Positions 1 through 9,157 are shown, counted from the first letter of the stretch. The stretch: 44,106 nucleotides of DNA from an uncultured SAR116 cluster alpha proteobacterium (GCA_902622875.1 CACNRW010000014.1:1-44106), one strand, 5' to 3'. Numbers and translations: made by a program. Notes: generated from the letters alone by a model not told the origin.

Positions 1-619
1 CGGAGATGATACTTTTATTTCTGAAAGAGTAAGTATTTCTGTTAACTGTAAAATTGGTAAAAAGTGTTTTTTTGGTGTTGGAACAGTAGTTGAATTCACT
101 ATAATAGATGATAAAGTCAAGATTTTACCTAATACAGTTATAGGTAAATCTGGTTTTGGTTTTATACCTAATAAATCGAAAACGTATTTAACTCCCCATA
201 TAGGTGGTGTCTTTATTGGTAAAGGTACTAATATTGGCGCAGGTTGTACCATTGATAGAGGTTTAGTTGATGATACCATAATAGGTAAAAATGTTATGAT
301 AGATAATCAAGTACATATAGGCCATAACTCCACTATTGGTGATTTTTGTATTCTAGCTGGTCAGGTTGGATTATCAGGATCTGTGGTATTAAAAAAAAAT
401 GTTACTATAGGTGGTGATGTTAGCATTAGAGATAATATTACCATTGGTGAAGATTCAATCATTGCCGGCGCTTCAAAAGTTTTTAATAGCTTTCCAAAAG
501 GAAGTTATATTGGTGGCAGTCCAGCACAGGACATTCAAGCTTGGAAAAGAATGGTTGCATCACAAAGGTTAAATTTAAAAAAAAGAAAGAATAATTATCA
601 TGACTTTAAAAGATCATAA
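1..619 (+). CDS. lpxD: UDP-3-O-acylglucosamine N-acyltransferase LpxD, 5' partial
   Basis: The reading frame is open from base 2, so the start lies left of the window; about 205 C-terminal residues remain of a protein usually near 340. LpxD adds the second (R)-3-hydroxyacyl chain, from acyl-ACP, to UDP-3-O-acylglucosamine in cytoplasmic lipid A synthesis. What is seen is a left-handed beta-helix of hexapeptide repeats (IGxGxxI-type), including the segment around NQVHIGHNS, where the second His fits the catalytic histidine of the family. A helical C-terminus ending in a Lys/Arg-rich tail follows. The first ATG inside the remaining frame, at 296, is internal and not a start. It overlaps fabZ by 20 bases, as expected for a cotranscribed lpx block. 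Confidence 0.93.
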   Translation, partial: GDDTFISERVSISVNCKIGKKCFFGVGTVVEFTIIDDKVKILPNTVIGKSGFGFIPNKSKTYLTPHIGGVFIGKGTNIGAGCTIDRGLVDDTIIGKNVMIDNQVHIGHNSTIGDFCILAGQVGLSGSVVLKKNVTIGGDVSIRDNITIGEDSIIAGASKVFNSFPKGSYIGGSPAQDIQAWKRMVASQRLNLKKRKNNYHDFKRS

Positions 620-1079
620 TGGTGATGTAATAACTCTTTTACACAATGATATAATAAAGTTGATACCACATAGGCATCCTTTTTTATTGATAGATAAAAT
701 AACTGATATTAAACTAAATAAATGTATAACTGGCATAAAAGCAGTTACTTTTAACGAACCATATTTTCCTGGACATTTTCCTGAACATCCAGTAATGCCT
801 GGAGTTCTTATTTTAGAAGGAATGGCTCAGACTGCTGCTTGTCTAATTTCATACGAATACCAGTCTTTATCCAAAAACAATTTAGTTTTTTTCACTGGAA
901 TTGATAAAGCAAAATTTAGAAAACCTGTTTTACCAAGCTGTGAATTATTTTTTAAAATTAATCTTATTACTAGTAAAAGATCACTATATAAATTTAATGG
1001 AGAAGCGTTTGTTGGAGAAAAATTAGTTGCTTCTTCTGAATTTTCTGCAATGTTAGTTAATAAGGAAAAAGCTAAATGA
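600..1079 (+). CDS. fabZ: 3-hydroxyacyl-[acyl-carrier-protein] dehydratase FabZ
   Basis: This 159-residue hotdog-fold enzyme dehydrates 3-hydroxyacyl-ACP to trans-2-enoyl-ACP in fatty acid elongation, and so competes with LpxA and LpxD for hydroxyacyl-ACP. Diagnostic motifs are HRHPFLLIDKI, GHFPEHPVMPGVLILEGMAQ (catalytic His in GHFP, catalytic Glu in LEGMAQ) and the downstream FFTGIDKAKFRKPV strand. Length matches the family (about 145-160). The ATG lies inside the end of lpxD and the stop overlaps the lpxA start (ATGA), so translation is probably coupled across lpxD-fabZ-lpxA. Nothing unusual is seen. Confidence 0.96.
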   Translation: MTLKDHNGDVITLLHNDIIKLIPHRHPFLLIDKITDIKLNKCITGIKAVTFNEPYFPGHFPEHPVMPGVLILEGMAQTAACLISYEYQSLSKNNLVFFTGIDKAKFRKPVLPSCELFFKINLITSKRSLYKFNGEAFVGEKLVASSEFSAMLVNKEKAK

Positions 1080-1876
1080 GCAGGCAGTTTCACCCAACAT
1101 CCATAATACATAGTGGTTGTGAAATTGAAGAAAATGTAGTCATTGGTCCTTATTGTATAATTGGATCTAATGTTAAAATTGATAAAAATACAAAAATTCA
1201 TTCTCATGTTATTATTGATGGAAATACCACTATTGGTGCTAATAATGAAATATATCCTTTTTCAGCAATCGGTTCTAGTCCTCAACATCTGAAATATTGT
1301 GGAGAGTTAACCGAACTCATAATAGGTAACAACAATATTTTCAGAGAACATGTTACGATCCACCCTGGGACAAATATAGGAACCAAAAAAACAATTATAG
1401 GAAATAATGGTTTTTTCATGGTTGGCTCTCATGTGGCACATGACTGTATAATTGGAAACAATGTTGTTTTTGTTAATAATGCTGTTATTGGTGGTCATGT
1501 TGAAATTTCTGATTATGTATATTTAGGAGGGCAAAGTGCTGTACATCAATTTTGCAGAATTGGAAAACACGCTATAATTGGTGCAGGTACTACTATAGAT
1601 GGTGATGTTATTCCATTTACATCAGTTGTTGGTAGTAGAGGGTATCTAAGTGGTTTAAATTTAGTAGGTTTAAAAAGGAGATCTTTTAAAAAAGAAGAGA
1701 TAAAAACATTAAGAAACGTATACAGGCTGCTATTTGCTCCGGAAGGTACATTTAATGAGCGATTATCTGAAGTTAATGATACATATAGTGACAATTCATT
1801 TGTAAAAGAAATATTAGTATTTCTTTCTGAAAATTCAAACAGACCTTTGGTTCATCCAAAAATGGATAAAATTTAA
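1076..1876 (+). CDS. lpxA: Acyl-ACP--UDP-N-acetylglucosamine O-acyltransferase LpxA
   Basis: LpxA performs the first step of lipid A synthesis, 3-O-acylation of UDP-GlcNAc. The 266-residue product opens with a hexapeptide-repeat beta-helix and carries HVAHDCIIGNN (the catalytic His equivalent lies in this motif), GGHVEISDYVYLGG and AVHQFCRIGKHAIIG. A helical C-terminal domain begins near residue 195 (GLNLVGLKRR). Length equals the typical 260-270. The start ATG overlaps the fabZ stop by four bases, and its own stop shares a base with lpxI (TAATG). The coding strand is unambiguous. Confidence 0.96.
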   Translation: MSRQFHPTSIIHSGCEIEENVVIGPYCIIGSNVKIDKNTKIHSHVIIDGNTTIGANNEIYPFSAIGSSPQHLKYCGELTELIIGNNNIFREHVTIHPGTNIGTKKTIIGNNGFFMVGSHVAHDCIIGNNVVFVNNAVIGGHVEISDYVYLGGQSAVHQFCRIGKHAIIGAGTTIDGDVIPFTSVVGSRGYLSGLNLVGLKRRSFKKEEIKTLRNVYRLLFAPEGTFNERLSEVNDTYSDNSFVKEILVFLSENSNRPLVHPKMDKI

Positions 1877-2685
1877 TGAAAATTGCTATAATTGCAGGTA
1901 GTGGTAACTTACCAGTACAAATAGCAACGCAAAACAGAGAATTTTTTGTATTGTGTATTCAAGGTTATTCTTGTTCAAGTTTATTTAAAAATAAGTCTGA
2001 AACAGTTTCTTTATTTGAACCTCTTCTTTGGTTGAATATTTTGAAATCTAACGATATAACTCACATTGTAATGGCAGGTAAAATTGAAAGACCATCTGAT
2101 GTTATTAAAATTTCTAACGAAAAAGCTAATGAATTGATAAATCAAATTATTTCTGTCGGAGACAATTCAGCTTTAAATTATATACAAGATTTTTTTAATA
2201 AAAATGGTTTTGAAATTCTTCCAGTAAATTTAATATTGAAAGATTGTTTTTTCGCTAAGGGTTTTCATCAAGAAGAATTGTTTTCACAAAATTTCAAAGA
2301 TTTTGTCCGTAAAAGTACAAAGTTTGGTGTTGATCTTCTTAATACAATTTCAAAATTTGATGTAGGTCAGTCGGTTGTAGTAAAAAATAAACTTGTTTAC
2401 GCGATTGAGGGGTTAGAAGGAACTAATTCTATGATTGATAGAGCTGGAAAATTATATAATCATTATAAAAATCATAATAATTTTGGACCTGTCCTAATTA
2501 AAATACCTAAAATAGGCCAGAATACAAATTTAGATTTACCAGTAATAGGATTAGAAACAGTAAAAAAATGTAAAAATTTACGTTTTAGCTCTATTGTTGT
2601 GTCTTCAAAAGGCACATTGATTGTAGAATTAAACAAAGTAGTGGCGTATATTAAAAAGAATAATTTTTGTATTTATGCTGTCTAA
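1876..2685 (+). CDS. lpxI: UDP-2,3-diacylglucosamine pyrophosphatase LpxI
   Basis: The 269-residue protein belongs to the LpxI (formerly DUF1009) family, which hydrolyses UDP-2,3-diacylglucosamine to lipid X and UMP. It replaces LpxH in alphaproteobacteria. The N-terminus IAIIAGSGNLPVQIA is the family's nucleotide-binding start. The C-terminal half has the conserved GLEGTNSMIDRAG segment and the GPVLIKIPKIGQN and DLPVIGLETV strands. The position between lpxA and lpxB is the standard alphaproteobacterial arrangement. The start overlaps the lpxA stop by one base. Confidence 0.92.
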   Translation: MKIAIIAGSGNLPVQIATQNREFFVLCIQGYSCSSLFKNKSETVSLFEPLLWLNILKSNDITHIVMAGKIERPSDVIKISNEKANELINQIISVGDNSALNYIQDFFNKNGFEILPVNLILKDCFFAKGFHQEELFSQNFKDFVRKSTKFGVDLLNTISKFDVGQSVVVKNKLVYAIEGLEGTNSMIDRAGKLYNHYKNHNNFGPVLIKIPKIGQNTNLDLPVIGLETVKKCKNLRFSSIVVSSKGTLIVELNKVVAYIKKNNFCIYAV

Positions 2686-2711
2686 ATTTTTAAATAATTT
2701 TTTGTAAGTTT

Positions 2712-3920
2712 ATGTCTTTAGCCAATAATAATAAAATATTTATATTAGCAGGTGAATCCTCAAGTGACTGGATAGGCTCTTGTATAATGCAAGGCTTGAA
2801 AAAAGACATTAAAGATTTAAATTTTTTTGGTGTGGGTGGTTCTTATATGATAAAAGAAGGGTTAACTGCTGTCTATGAAATAAATACATTTAATATTATT
2901 GGTTTTTTAAACACTATTTATAATTTCAAAAAATTGAATAATCATTTAAATGAAATCGTCAAATTGATTTTAAAAGAAAAACCAAAAGTTGTAATAACAA
3001 TTGATACAAAGGGTTTTTCTTTTGCTTTGGCAAAACAGTTAAAATTAAAGTTTTTGAAAAATAAATTTAAATGTCCTTTGATACATTTTGTCCCTCCTAC
3101 TATTTGGGCATATGGAAAAACAAGATTTAAAAAATGGAAAAATCTTCACGACGGTTTGTTTTGTCTATTCAAAAAAGAAGTTGATATTTTCAAGAAACTT
3201 AATACTGAATGTAGTTATGTTGGGAACCCTATTATTGAGAAGGTTTTAAAATATAACAATAAAAATGGACTTAGAATTATAAGTGATAAATTTTACTGTA
3301 ATCCAAAACATATTAATTGTTTATTATTACCTGGGAGTAGAGAAAGTGAATTAAAATATTTACTTCCTGAATTTATTTCTTTGATTAAAAATAAAAATCC
3401 AAAATTAGCTAATATAAATTGGATTATACCAACAACTAAGTTTCAATATAACGAAGTGAATTCAAAAATTAAAAGTTTTAATATTGCAACTAATACTAGA
3501 GTAGTTGTTCTTGAAGAAAATTATGAATTACTAAAATATGCTGATTTAGCAATTGCATGCAGTGGAACCATTACACTTGAGTTAGTTTTATTTAAAGTTC
3601 CAACTATAGCTATTTACAAATCAGATTTATTAAGTGCTTTTATAGGAAGATTATTAGTTGATTTTAATAATGTATTGCTTCCTAACTTTTTGTTGGGAGA
3701 TAAGTTAGTTCCTTTTTTATTTCAAGAAAATTGTAATAGTTTACATATAAGTAATTTATTAATTAAATTTATTGAGGATTTAGATAACAAAAAAAAACAA
3801 TTTAGAAAATATTCTGAACTAATACTCAATAACATGGATTATAAAAAATCAAAAGAATTTGATTTTTCTACTAATTCAAGCAAAGAAATTATTAGAATTA
3901 TAAATAATTATAATTATTAA
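2712..3920 (+). CDS. lpxB: Lipid-A-disaccharide synthase LpxB
   Basis: LpxB is a GT19 glycosyltransferase that joins UDP-2,3-diacylglucosamine and lipid X into the tetraacyl disaccharide at the membrane surface. The 402-residue protein has the expected two-Rossmann layout: N-terminal ILAGESSSDWIGS (a variant of the usual AGEASGD), HFVPPTIWAYGKTR, VGNPIIEKV, LLPGSRESELKYLLPEF, then IACSGTITLELVLFKVPTIAIYK in the donor-binding half. The start is the first ATG after a 26-base gap from lpxI. Its TAA (3918-3920) directly abuts the stop of the convergent gltA. Confidence 0.93.
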   Translation: MSLANNNKIFILAGESSSDWIGSCIMQGLKKDIKDLNFFGVGGSYMIKEGLTAVYEINTFNIIGFLNTIYNFKKLNNHLNEIVKLILKEKPKVVITIDTKGFSFALAKQLKLKFLKNKFKCPLIHFVPPTIWAYGKTRFKKWKNLHDGLFCLFKKEVDIFKKLNTECSYVGNPIIEKVLKYNNKNGLRIISDKFYCNPKHINCLLLPGSRESELKYLLPEFISLIKNKNPKLANINWIIPTTKFQYNEVNSKIKSFNIATNTRVVVLEENYELLKYADLAIACSGTITLELVLFKVPTIAIYKSDLLSAFIGRLLVDFNNVLLPNFLLGDKLVPFLFQENCNSLHISNLLIKFIEDLDNKKKQFRKYSELILNNMDYKKSKEFDFSTNSSKEIIRIINNYNY

Positions 3921-5222
3921 TTATCTTTTATCTAGATCTACAAAATCTCTTTTAATTTTACCTGTGTAGAGTTGTCTTGGCCGTCCTATTCTCTGAACTG
4001 GGTCAGTTATCATTTCATTCCATTGCGCAACCCACCCAACTGTTCTAGCTACAGCAAATAGAACCGTAAACATATCAGTTGGAAATCCCATAGCCTTAAG
4101 TATTATGCCAGAATAAAAATCAACATTTGGATAAAGTTTTTTTTCTATAAAGTATTCATCATTAAGTGCAATTTTTTCTAACTCCATCGCTATTTCCAAT
4201 AAAGGATCATCCTTTACACCTAATAAATCTAATACTTCATGACATGAAACTCTCATAACTGCGGCTCTAGGGTCATAATTTTTATATACCCTATGACCAA
4301 ATCCAAATAATCTAAACGGATCATTTTTATCTTTAGCTTTATCCACAAATTCTCCAATTCTATCAACAGTTCCTATTTCTGACAGCATTTTTAAAACTGC
4401 TTCATTTGCTCCACCATGAGCAGGGCCCCAAAGAGAAGCTATTCCTGCTGCAATACAAGCAAAAGGGTTTGCACCAGATGATCCAGATATTCTAACTGTT
4501 GAAGTTGAAGCATTTTGCTCATGATCAGCATGTAAAATCAAAATCTTGTCCATAGCATTTGCAATAATAGGATTTATGTTATATTTTTCAGCAGGTACAG
4601 AAAAACACATATGAAGAAAATTTTCTGAATATGATAAATTATTTTGAGGATAATTAAATGGTTGCCCTAGAGAATATTTATAAGCCATGGCAGCTATTGT
4701 TGGGATTTTGGCTATTAATCTTCTAGAAGAGACTAATCTTTCATAAGGATCATTAATATTGGTTGAATCAGGATAAAAAGCTGAAAGAGCACCAACAACC
4801 CCTACCATTATAGCCATTGGGTGAGCATCCCTTCTGAAACCTCTGTAAAAATTGATTAATTGTTCATGAACCATTGTATGAAAAGTAATAGCATTTTCAA
4901 ACTCTTCTTTTTCAGGCTTTTTAGGTAATTCCCCATTAAGAAGTAAGTAAGCAACCTCTAAAAAACTACTTTTATTGGCAAGTTGGTCTATTGGATAACC
5001 TCTATGTAACAAAATACCTTTTTCACCATCAATATAGGTTATTGCTGACTCGCACGAACCTGTCGACCCATAACCAGGGTCGTAGGTAAATATGCCCAAA
5101 TCACTATAAAGGGATCTAATATCCACTACAGAAGGTCCAACTGATCCAGATAAAGTTTCTAATTCTAGTTCTTTACCATTAAATACAATTTTATTCTTTT
5201 CTGAAAATGAATTTTTTTTCAT
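3921..5222 (-). CDS. gltA: Citrate synthase (type II)
   Basis: This enzyme condenses oxaloacetate and acetyl-CoA into citrate, the entry step of the TCA cycle. The 433-residue length fits the bacterial type II (hexameric) group, with the N-terminal beta domain ([15 protein letters not shown]) absent from short type I enzymes. Active-site motifs are [14 protein letters not shown] and [12 protein letters not shown], and [14 protein letters not shown] is also present. The C-terminus [21 protein letters not shown] is conserved. It lies convergent to lpxB with no intergenic base, and downstream of gltX on the same strand with a 46-base gap. Confidence 0.97.
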   Translation of the reverse strand: MKKNSFSEKNKIVFNGKELELETLSGSVGPSVVDIRSLYSDLGIFTYDPGYGSTGSCESAITYIDGEKGILLHRGYPIDQLANKSSFLEVAYLLLNGELPKKPEKEEFENAITFHTMVHEQLINFYRGFRRDAHPMAIMVGVVGALSAFYPDSTNINDPYERLVSSRRLIAKIPTIAAMAYKYSLGQPFNYPQNNLSYSENFLHMCFSVPAEKYNINPIIANAMDKILILHADHEQNASTSTVRISGSSGANPFACIAAGIASLWGPAHGGANEAVLKMLSEIGTVDRIGEFVDKAKDKNDPFRLFGFGHRVYKNYDPRAAVMRVSCHEVLDLLGVKDDPLLEIAMELEKIALNDEYFIEKKLYPNVDFYSGIILKAMGFPTDMFTVLFAVARTVGWVAQWNEMITDPVQRIGRPRQLYTGKIKRDFVDLDKR

Positions 5223-5268
5223 GTAAAATACCTACTTAAAAATTTTTGTTCGCAAATTAATTATGATA

Positions 5269-6642
5269 TCAATATTTATAATTTAGTCGATTTAATGAAA
5301 TTGTACAACCTAGTTCATAAATAATTGACACCAAGTCTGGAGCACTAGTTTTTCCTGTTAAAGTCATTCTAAGAATTGGTCCAATATCTCTAAATTTTAG
5401 AGATTTATCTTGAATATATGTTTTTAAACAGTGATTTATAGTCTCTTTATTCCACTCACAATTTTTCAACAAATCACCAATTTCATTAATTATTAAATTA
5501 TATTTTTTTAATATTTTAATCTTATCTTTTTCTTTACAAAGAAAGTTATCATCAATTATCCACTCAAAGTCATCTTTTAGGTCTATGTATACATCAACTC
5601 TTTTTAAAAGCTCGGGTAATAGTGCTTTTAATCGTTTTTCCTGATGAATATTTAAAACTAATTTAAACCTTTCAATTAATAACTTATATATTTTATCAAT
5701 ATCAATTTTATTAAGATATCTTGAATTAATATTGTTTAGTTTTTTAATATCGAATTTGGCTGGGGATTTGTTAATTTTTTCTAAAGAAAACAAATTAACT
5801 GCTTTTTTAAATTCATAATCATCTTCCTTATTATCATGAGATGTCCATCCTAACTGCATCAAATATGATAACATTGCTTCACTAGTAAAGCCCATATCAC
5901 GATAATCAATTAAATTTGTTGCTCCATGTCTTTTAGATAATTTAGAACCATCAGTTCCGTGTATTAATGGTATGTGTGCATAAGAAGGTTTATCCCAGTT
6001 TAAAAAATTAATAATTTGTATTTGCCTAAATGCATTGTTGAAGTGATCATCTCCTCTTATGATATGCGTTATACCCATATTATAATCATCAACTACTGAA
6101 GATAACATGTAAGTTGGTGTTTTATCAGATCTTAAAATTATCATATCATCAAGTATTTCGTTTTTTACTGACACTTTTCCTTGTACATAATCTTTTATGG
6201 TAGTAGTGCCATTAAGGGGCATTTTAAGCCTAATAACATATTCTTTTTTTTCATTGTTAAATTTGCTATTTCTCCATGGAGACTTTATTGGTTTTCCATT
6301 TGCTCTACTCTTAATTCTCAAATCATTTAATTCTTTTGTATTTAAGAAGCATTTATAAGCAAAACCTTTGTCTAAAAGTTCATAAGCAATTTTTACGTGG
6401 GATGCTAGATTTTTAGATTGGTATATTATTTTTTCAGTAGAATTAATGCCAAGCCAATTAAGACCATTATGAATGGCACCAACAGCTTCATTAGTTGACC
6501 TTTTTGTATCTGTGTCTTCTATACGTACTAAGTATTTACCATTGTGTTTTTTGGCAAACAAGTAATTGAATATAGCAGTTCTTGCACCGCCTATATGTAA
6601 ATAACCTGTAGGAGAGGGAGCAAATCTAGTTACAACTTTCAA
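5269..6642 (-). CDS. gltX: Glutamyl-tRNA synthetase
   Basis: GltX charges tRNA-Glu with glutamate, and in alphaproteobacteria one of two paralogues may also charge tRNA-Gln for transamidation. Class I signatures are clear: FAPSPTGYLHIGGART (HIGH-type, residues 7-22) and KLSKR (234-238). A catalytic-domain segment ITHIIRGDDHFNNAFRQIQI and a helical anticodon-binding C-terminal domain follow. Length 457 is normal. The Cys cluster of zinc-binding enzymes such as that of E. coli is not present (only C99). A tRNA-Glu gene lies 9 kb away at 15449. It may share a transcript with gltA. Confidence 0.96.
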   Translation of the reverse strand: MKVVTRFAPSPTGYLHIGGARTAIFNYLFAKKHNGKYLVRIEDTDTKRSTNEAVGAIHNGLNWLGINSTEKIIYQSKNLASHVKIAYELLDKGFAYKCFLNTKELNDLRIKSRANGKPIKSPWRNSKFNNEKKEYVIRLKMPLNGTTTIKDYVQGKVSVKNEILDDMIILRSDKTPTYMLSSVVDDYNMGITHIIRGDDHFNNAFRQIQIINFLNWDKPSYAHIPLIHGTDGSKLSKRHGATNLIDYRDMGFTSEAMLSYLMQLGWTSHDNKEDDYEFKKAVNLFSLEKINKSPAKFDIKKLNNINSRYLNKIDIDKIYKLLIERFKLVLNIHQEKRLKALLPELLKRVDVYIDLKDDFEWIIDDNFLCKEKDKIKILKKYNLIINEIGDLLKNCEWNKETINHCLKTYIQDKSLKFRDIGPILRMTLTGKTSAPDLVSIIYELGCTISLNRLNYKY

Positions 6643-6706
6643 TATTATTCTCGTAATTAATAAAATGATAACTAGTTACATAAATCTGAGCAAATATAAA
6701 GCTTTT

Positions 6707-7390
6707 TTAATACTTTCTTATAAGTACACTCAACTTACCTTGAATAGTAATTCTATCTGGACCATAGATTTGTGTTTTATAATTTTTATTAGCTGGTTCA
6801 AGTGCAATGCTATCACCCTTTTTTCTAAATTTTTTGAGTGTAGCTTCTTCTTTATCTATTAATGCGACAATAATATCACCATTCTTAATATCTGTTTCTT
6901 TATTTATTATAACAGTATCTCCGTCATAAATGCCTTCGTCAATCATTGAGTTACCCTCAACATTTAAGGCAAAACAATCCTTTGATGATATATATGAAGA
7001 TGGAACTTCAATAAATTTATCATAATTTGAAATTGCTTCTATTGGCGTGCCTGCAGCAATTTTACCTAAAAGCGGAATTTGATCAGTATTAAAGGGTGCT
7101 GGTTCTTTCATAAGACTATTTTTTTTATCTAAAAATTTATTCGTAAGATTTATCACGTTGCTTATATACGGTTGACCATTAGTATATTTTTTTGGAGCTA
7201 TTGCTCTTGCTTTATTTTCTAGACGTTCAACATATCCTCTTTCTTCAAGAGATTTAACAATTCTGTGAATACCTGATTTTGATTTCAAAGATAATTCTAT
7301 ACAAATTTCTTCATAAGAAGGGGAAACACCTACTTCTTCTATTCGCTTTATGAGAAAAGATAACAACTTGCTTTGTTTTTGTGTTAACAT
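6707..7390 (-). CDS. lexA: LexA SOS repressor / autoprotease
   Basis: The 227-residue SOS repressor binds operator DNA and self-cleaves when stimulated by RecA filament. The N-terminal winged HTH (about residues 1-65) includes VSPSYEEICIELSLKSKSG. The cleavage site is Ala113-Gly114 in IAAGTPIEA. The catalytic dyad is Ser148 (VEGNSMIDEG) and Lys186 (EEATLKKF), and the S24 peptidase fold continues to the end. Length matches alphaproteobacterial LexA (about 220-240). A LexA box lies 14 bases upstream of the start, so autoregulation is expected. The comEC gene often found beside lexA in this block is absent. Confidence 0.96.
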   Translation of the reverse strand: MLTQKQSKLLSFLIKRIEEVGVSPSYEEICIELSLKSKSGIHRIVKSLEERGYVERLENKARAIAPKKYTNGQPYISNVINLTNKFLDKKNSLMKEPAPFNTDQIPLLGKIAAGTPIEAISNYDKFIEVPSSYISSKDCFALNVEGNSMIDEGIYDGDTVIINKETDIKNGDIIVALIDKEEATLKKFRKKGDSIALEPANKNYKTQIYGPDRITIQGKLSVLIRKY

Positions 7391-7403
7391 TACAACTCCA
7401 TAC

Positions 7404-7418
7404 GTTCATGATTTGTTC
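7404..7418 (-). promoter_or_regulatory. LexA operator (SOS box) upstream of lexA
   Basis: The plus strand reads GTTC-ATGATTT-GTTC, a perfect direct repeat with a 7-base spacer, the consensus known for alphaproteobacterial LexA. It sits in the 56-base gap between the end of moeA and the lexA start, 14 bases upstream of the lexA ATG. A possible minus-strand -10 (TATGAT, plus-strand 7420-7425) lies immediately upstream, so bound LexA would overlap the transcription start region. The -10 is tentative and no convincing -35 is seen. Confidence 0.85.
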
Positions 7419-7446
7419 TATCATATTTATTTTATATTACAAGTTT

Positions 7447-8685
7447 TTAAATATTATTAGGAAATTTTAAAATTTTAATTACTTCACCAATGTTTTTTAT
7501 TTCATCAAAAGGTTTTCTAGTTATTAAACAGTCTGAATGAGAAAACTTAGTTATCATAGAACTATCTTGTGTGGTTATTGGTGTAACATAAGTATCACCA
7601 TTTTTGTAATTAATATTAGCTCTAACAAAATCAAAACGTTGATCGTTACGTAATAATTTTCCATTTAAAATAGCTTTTTTAAATATTGGAAATTGACTAG
7701 AATCTCCTAACATGGTTCGGATAGCAATATTAACAAAAATAAGAGAACAAACTCCTGAAGAAACTGGATTACCTGGAAGACCTATCAAAGGAGTGTTGTT
7801 TATTCGAGAGAATAATAATGGTTTACCAGGTCTCATAGCAATTTTCCAAAATTCAGTTTTGTTTTTTTCAAAATGCTTTAATGCCTTTTGAATAAGGTCA
7901 TATTTACCAACTGAAACCCCACCTGTAGTTACAATTAAATCACAATCACTAGCGTCTTTTAAAATTTTATATATATCTAATTCATTATCACCAGCAATAG
8001 GTAAAATTCTTGGTTTTCCACCAAATTCTTTTATCATTGACGCAAGCATGAGACTATTACCATTTGGTATTTGGTCTTTTTTTTGTATTTCTCCTACTTT
8101 TATAATTTCATTTCCAGTTGATAATATTGAAACAATTGGCTTTCTTGAAACAGTTAACCAAGTTTGGCCAGTCATAGCAATGGAACCAATATGTCGCGAG
8201 TTAATTACTATACCTTCGTTAAAAAGGATTTCATTTTTTTTAAAATCCAAACCTTTTTTTCTAACAAACTGATTTTTTTTGATATTAATCTTTGTTTCAA
8301 CATATTTCTTATTTGATGAATTTTTAACATCCTCTTGGATAATTACTGTATCAGTTCCTGAAGGTAATTTTGCGCCAGTAAAAATTCTAACTGTTTCTAG
8401 TCCTTCAATTTTTTTTGGGAATGAATTACCAGCAGAAGACTCTCCTATTACTTTCAGTTTCTTCGTGGTTTTGTTATTCATTCTAATGTAATTATTGTAA
8501 TTTACGGCATAACCGTCCATGGAAGATACATCATATTTTGGATTGTCTATACTACTTACAACTGGTTTTGACAAACATCTACCTAAAGCATTTTGGATAA
8601 AAACATCCTCAGAGCTAATTTTATCAAAACTTAATTTAATTTTCTTGATAGCCTCGTCTAATGATAACAAATTAGACTTTTGCAT
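7447..8685 (-). CDS. moeA: Molybdopterin molybdenumtransferase MoeA
   Basis: MoeA inserts molybdate into adenylylated molybdopterin to give active molybdenum cofactor. Domains seen are the N-terminal SSMDGYAVN segment, a central MoaB/MogA-like fold with STGNEIIKVGEI and TTGGVSVGKYDLI, then AMRPGKPLLFSR and GLPGNPVSSGVC, and a small C-terminal beta domain. An upstream in-frame GTG at 8706 would give 419 residues. I prefer the ATG at 8685 (412 residues) because GGAGA stands five bases before it. It overlaps moaC by 14 bases and is the last gene of the trpD-trpC-moaC-moeA unit. Its product serves the molybdenum hydroxylase at 33680-37269. Confidence 0.94.
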   Translation of the reverse strand: MQKSNLLSLDEAIKKIKLSFDKISSEDVFIQNALGRCLSKPVVSSIDNPKYDVSSMDGYAVNYNNYIRMNNKTTKKLKVIGESSAGNSFPKKIEGLETVRIFTGAKLPSGTDTVIIQEDVKNSSNKKYVETKINIKKNQFVRKKGLDFKKNEILFNEGIVINSRHIGSIAMTGQTWLTVSRKPIVSILSTGNEIIKVGEIQKKDQIPNGNSLMLASMIKEFGGKPRILPIAGDNELDIYKILKDASDCDLIVTTGGVSVGKYDLIQKALKHFEKNKTEFWKIAMRPGKPLLFSRINNTPLIGLPGNPVSSGVCSLIFVNIAIRTMLGDSSQFPIFKKAILNGKLLRNDQRFDFVRANINYKNGDTYVTPITTQDSSMITKFSHSDCLITRKPFDEIKNIGEVIKILKFPNNI

Positions 8686-9157
8686 CAAATTCTCCAGATT
8701 TTCCACCCGATTTATGAATAAGTTTTATGTCAGATATAACCATTTCTCTGTCAATACTTTTACACATATCATAAATCGTAAGTGCAGCGACTGAAACCGC
8801 GGTAAAAGCTTCCATTTCAACACCAGTTTTGCCAACTAATGCTGCTTCAGCTTTTATATTTATACATGATACTTTTATTTCAGGTTTCAAATCAACATTA
8901 ACATAGGATAAAGGTATCGTGTGACATAATGGTATCAATTGGTCAGTTCTCTTTGCAGCCATTATTCCTGCTATTTTAGCAATATTTAGCACGTCTCCTT
9001 TTTTTATTTTTATATCTAGTATTTTTTGAAGAGTTTCCGTTTGCATTGTTATTTTTCCAACTGCAATTGCAACTCTTTCAGTCATTTCTTTTTTTTTGAT
9101 ATCAACCATGGATGGATTTCCATCGTCATCTAAATGGGTTAATTTATTTTTATTCAA
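8672..9157 (-). CDS. moaC: Cyclic pyranopterin monophosphate synthase MoaC
   Basis: MoaC converts the MoaA product 3',8-cyclo-GTP to cyclic pyranopterin monophosphate in molybdenum cofactor synthesis. The 161-residue protein shows LTHLDDDGNPSMVDI, IPLCHTIPLSYVNVD (active-site region), GVEMEAFTAVSVAALTIYDM and the C-terminal KSGGKSGEF. The start appears to be TTG at 9157, overlapping the trpC TGA; no in-frame ATG occurs before residue 18 and family similarity begins at LTHLDD. A GGGG run about eight bases upstream could serve as ribosome binding site. moaA is not in the window. Confidence 0.95.
   Translation of the reverse strand: MNKNKLTHLDDDGNPSMVDIKKKEMTERVAIAVGKITMQTETLQKILDIKIKKGDVLNIAKIAGIMAAKRTDQLIPLCHTIPLSYVNVDLKPEIKVSCINIKAEAALVGKTGVEMEAFTAVSVAALTIYDMCKSIDREMVISDIKLIHKSGGKSGEFDAKV
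8691..8695 (-). promoter_or_regulatory. Ribosome binding site that sets the moeA start
   Basis: On the minus strand GGAGA is followed by five bases and the ATG at 8685. This favours that ATG over the upstream GTG at 8706, which has no comparable Shine-Dalgarno sequence. The site lies inside the 3' end of moaC, so moaC translation would uncover it. Confidence 0.6.

Noticed and set aside
3903-3918. Perfect 16-base palindrome AATAATTATAATTATT at the end of lpxB as a terminator.
   Set aside because: It is pure A+T inside coding sequence with no T-tract; such palindromes arise easily in AT-rich DNA.
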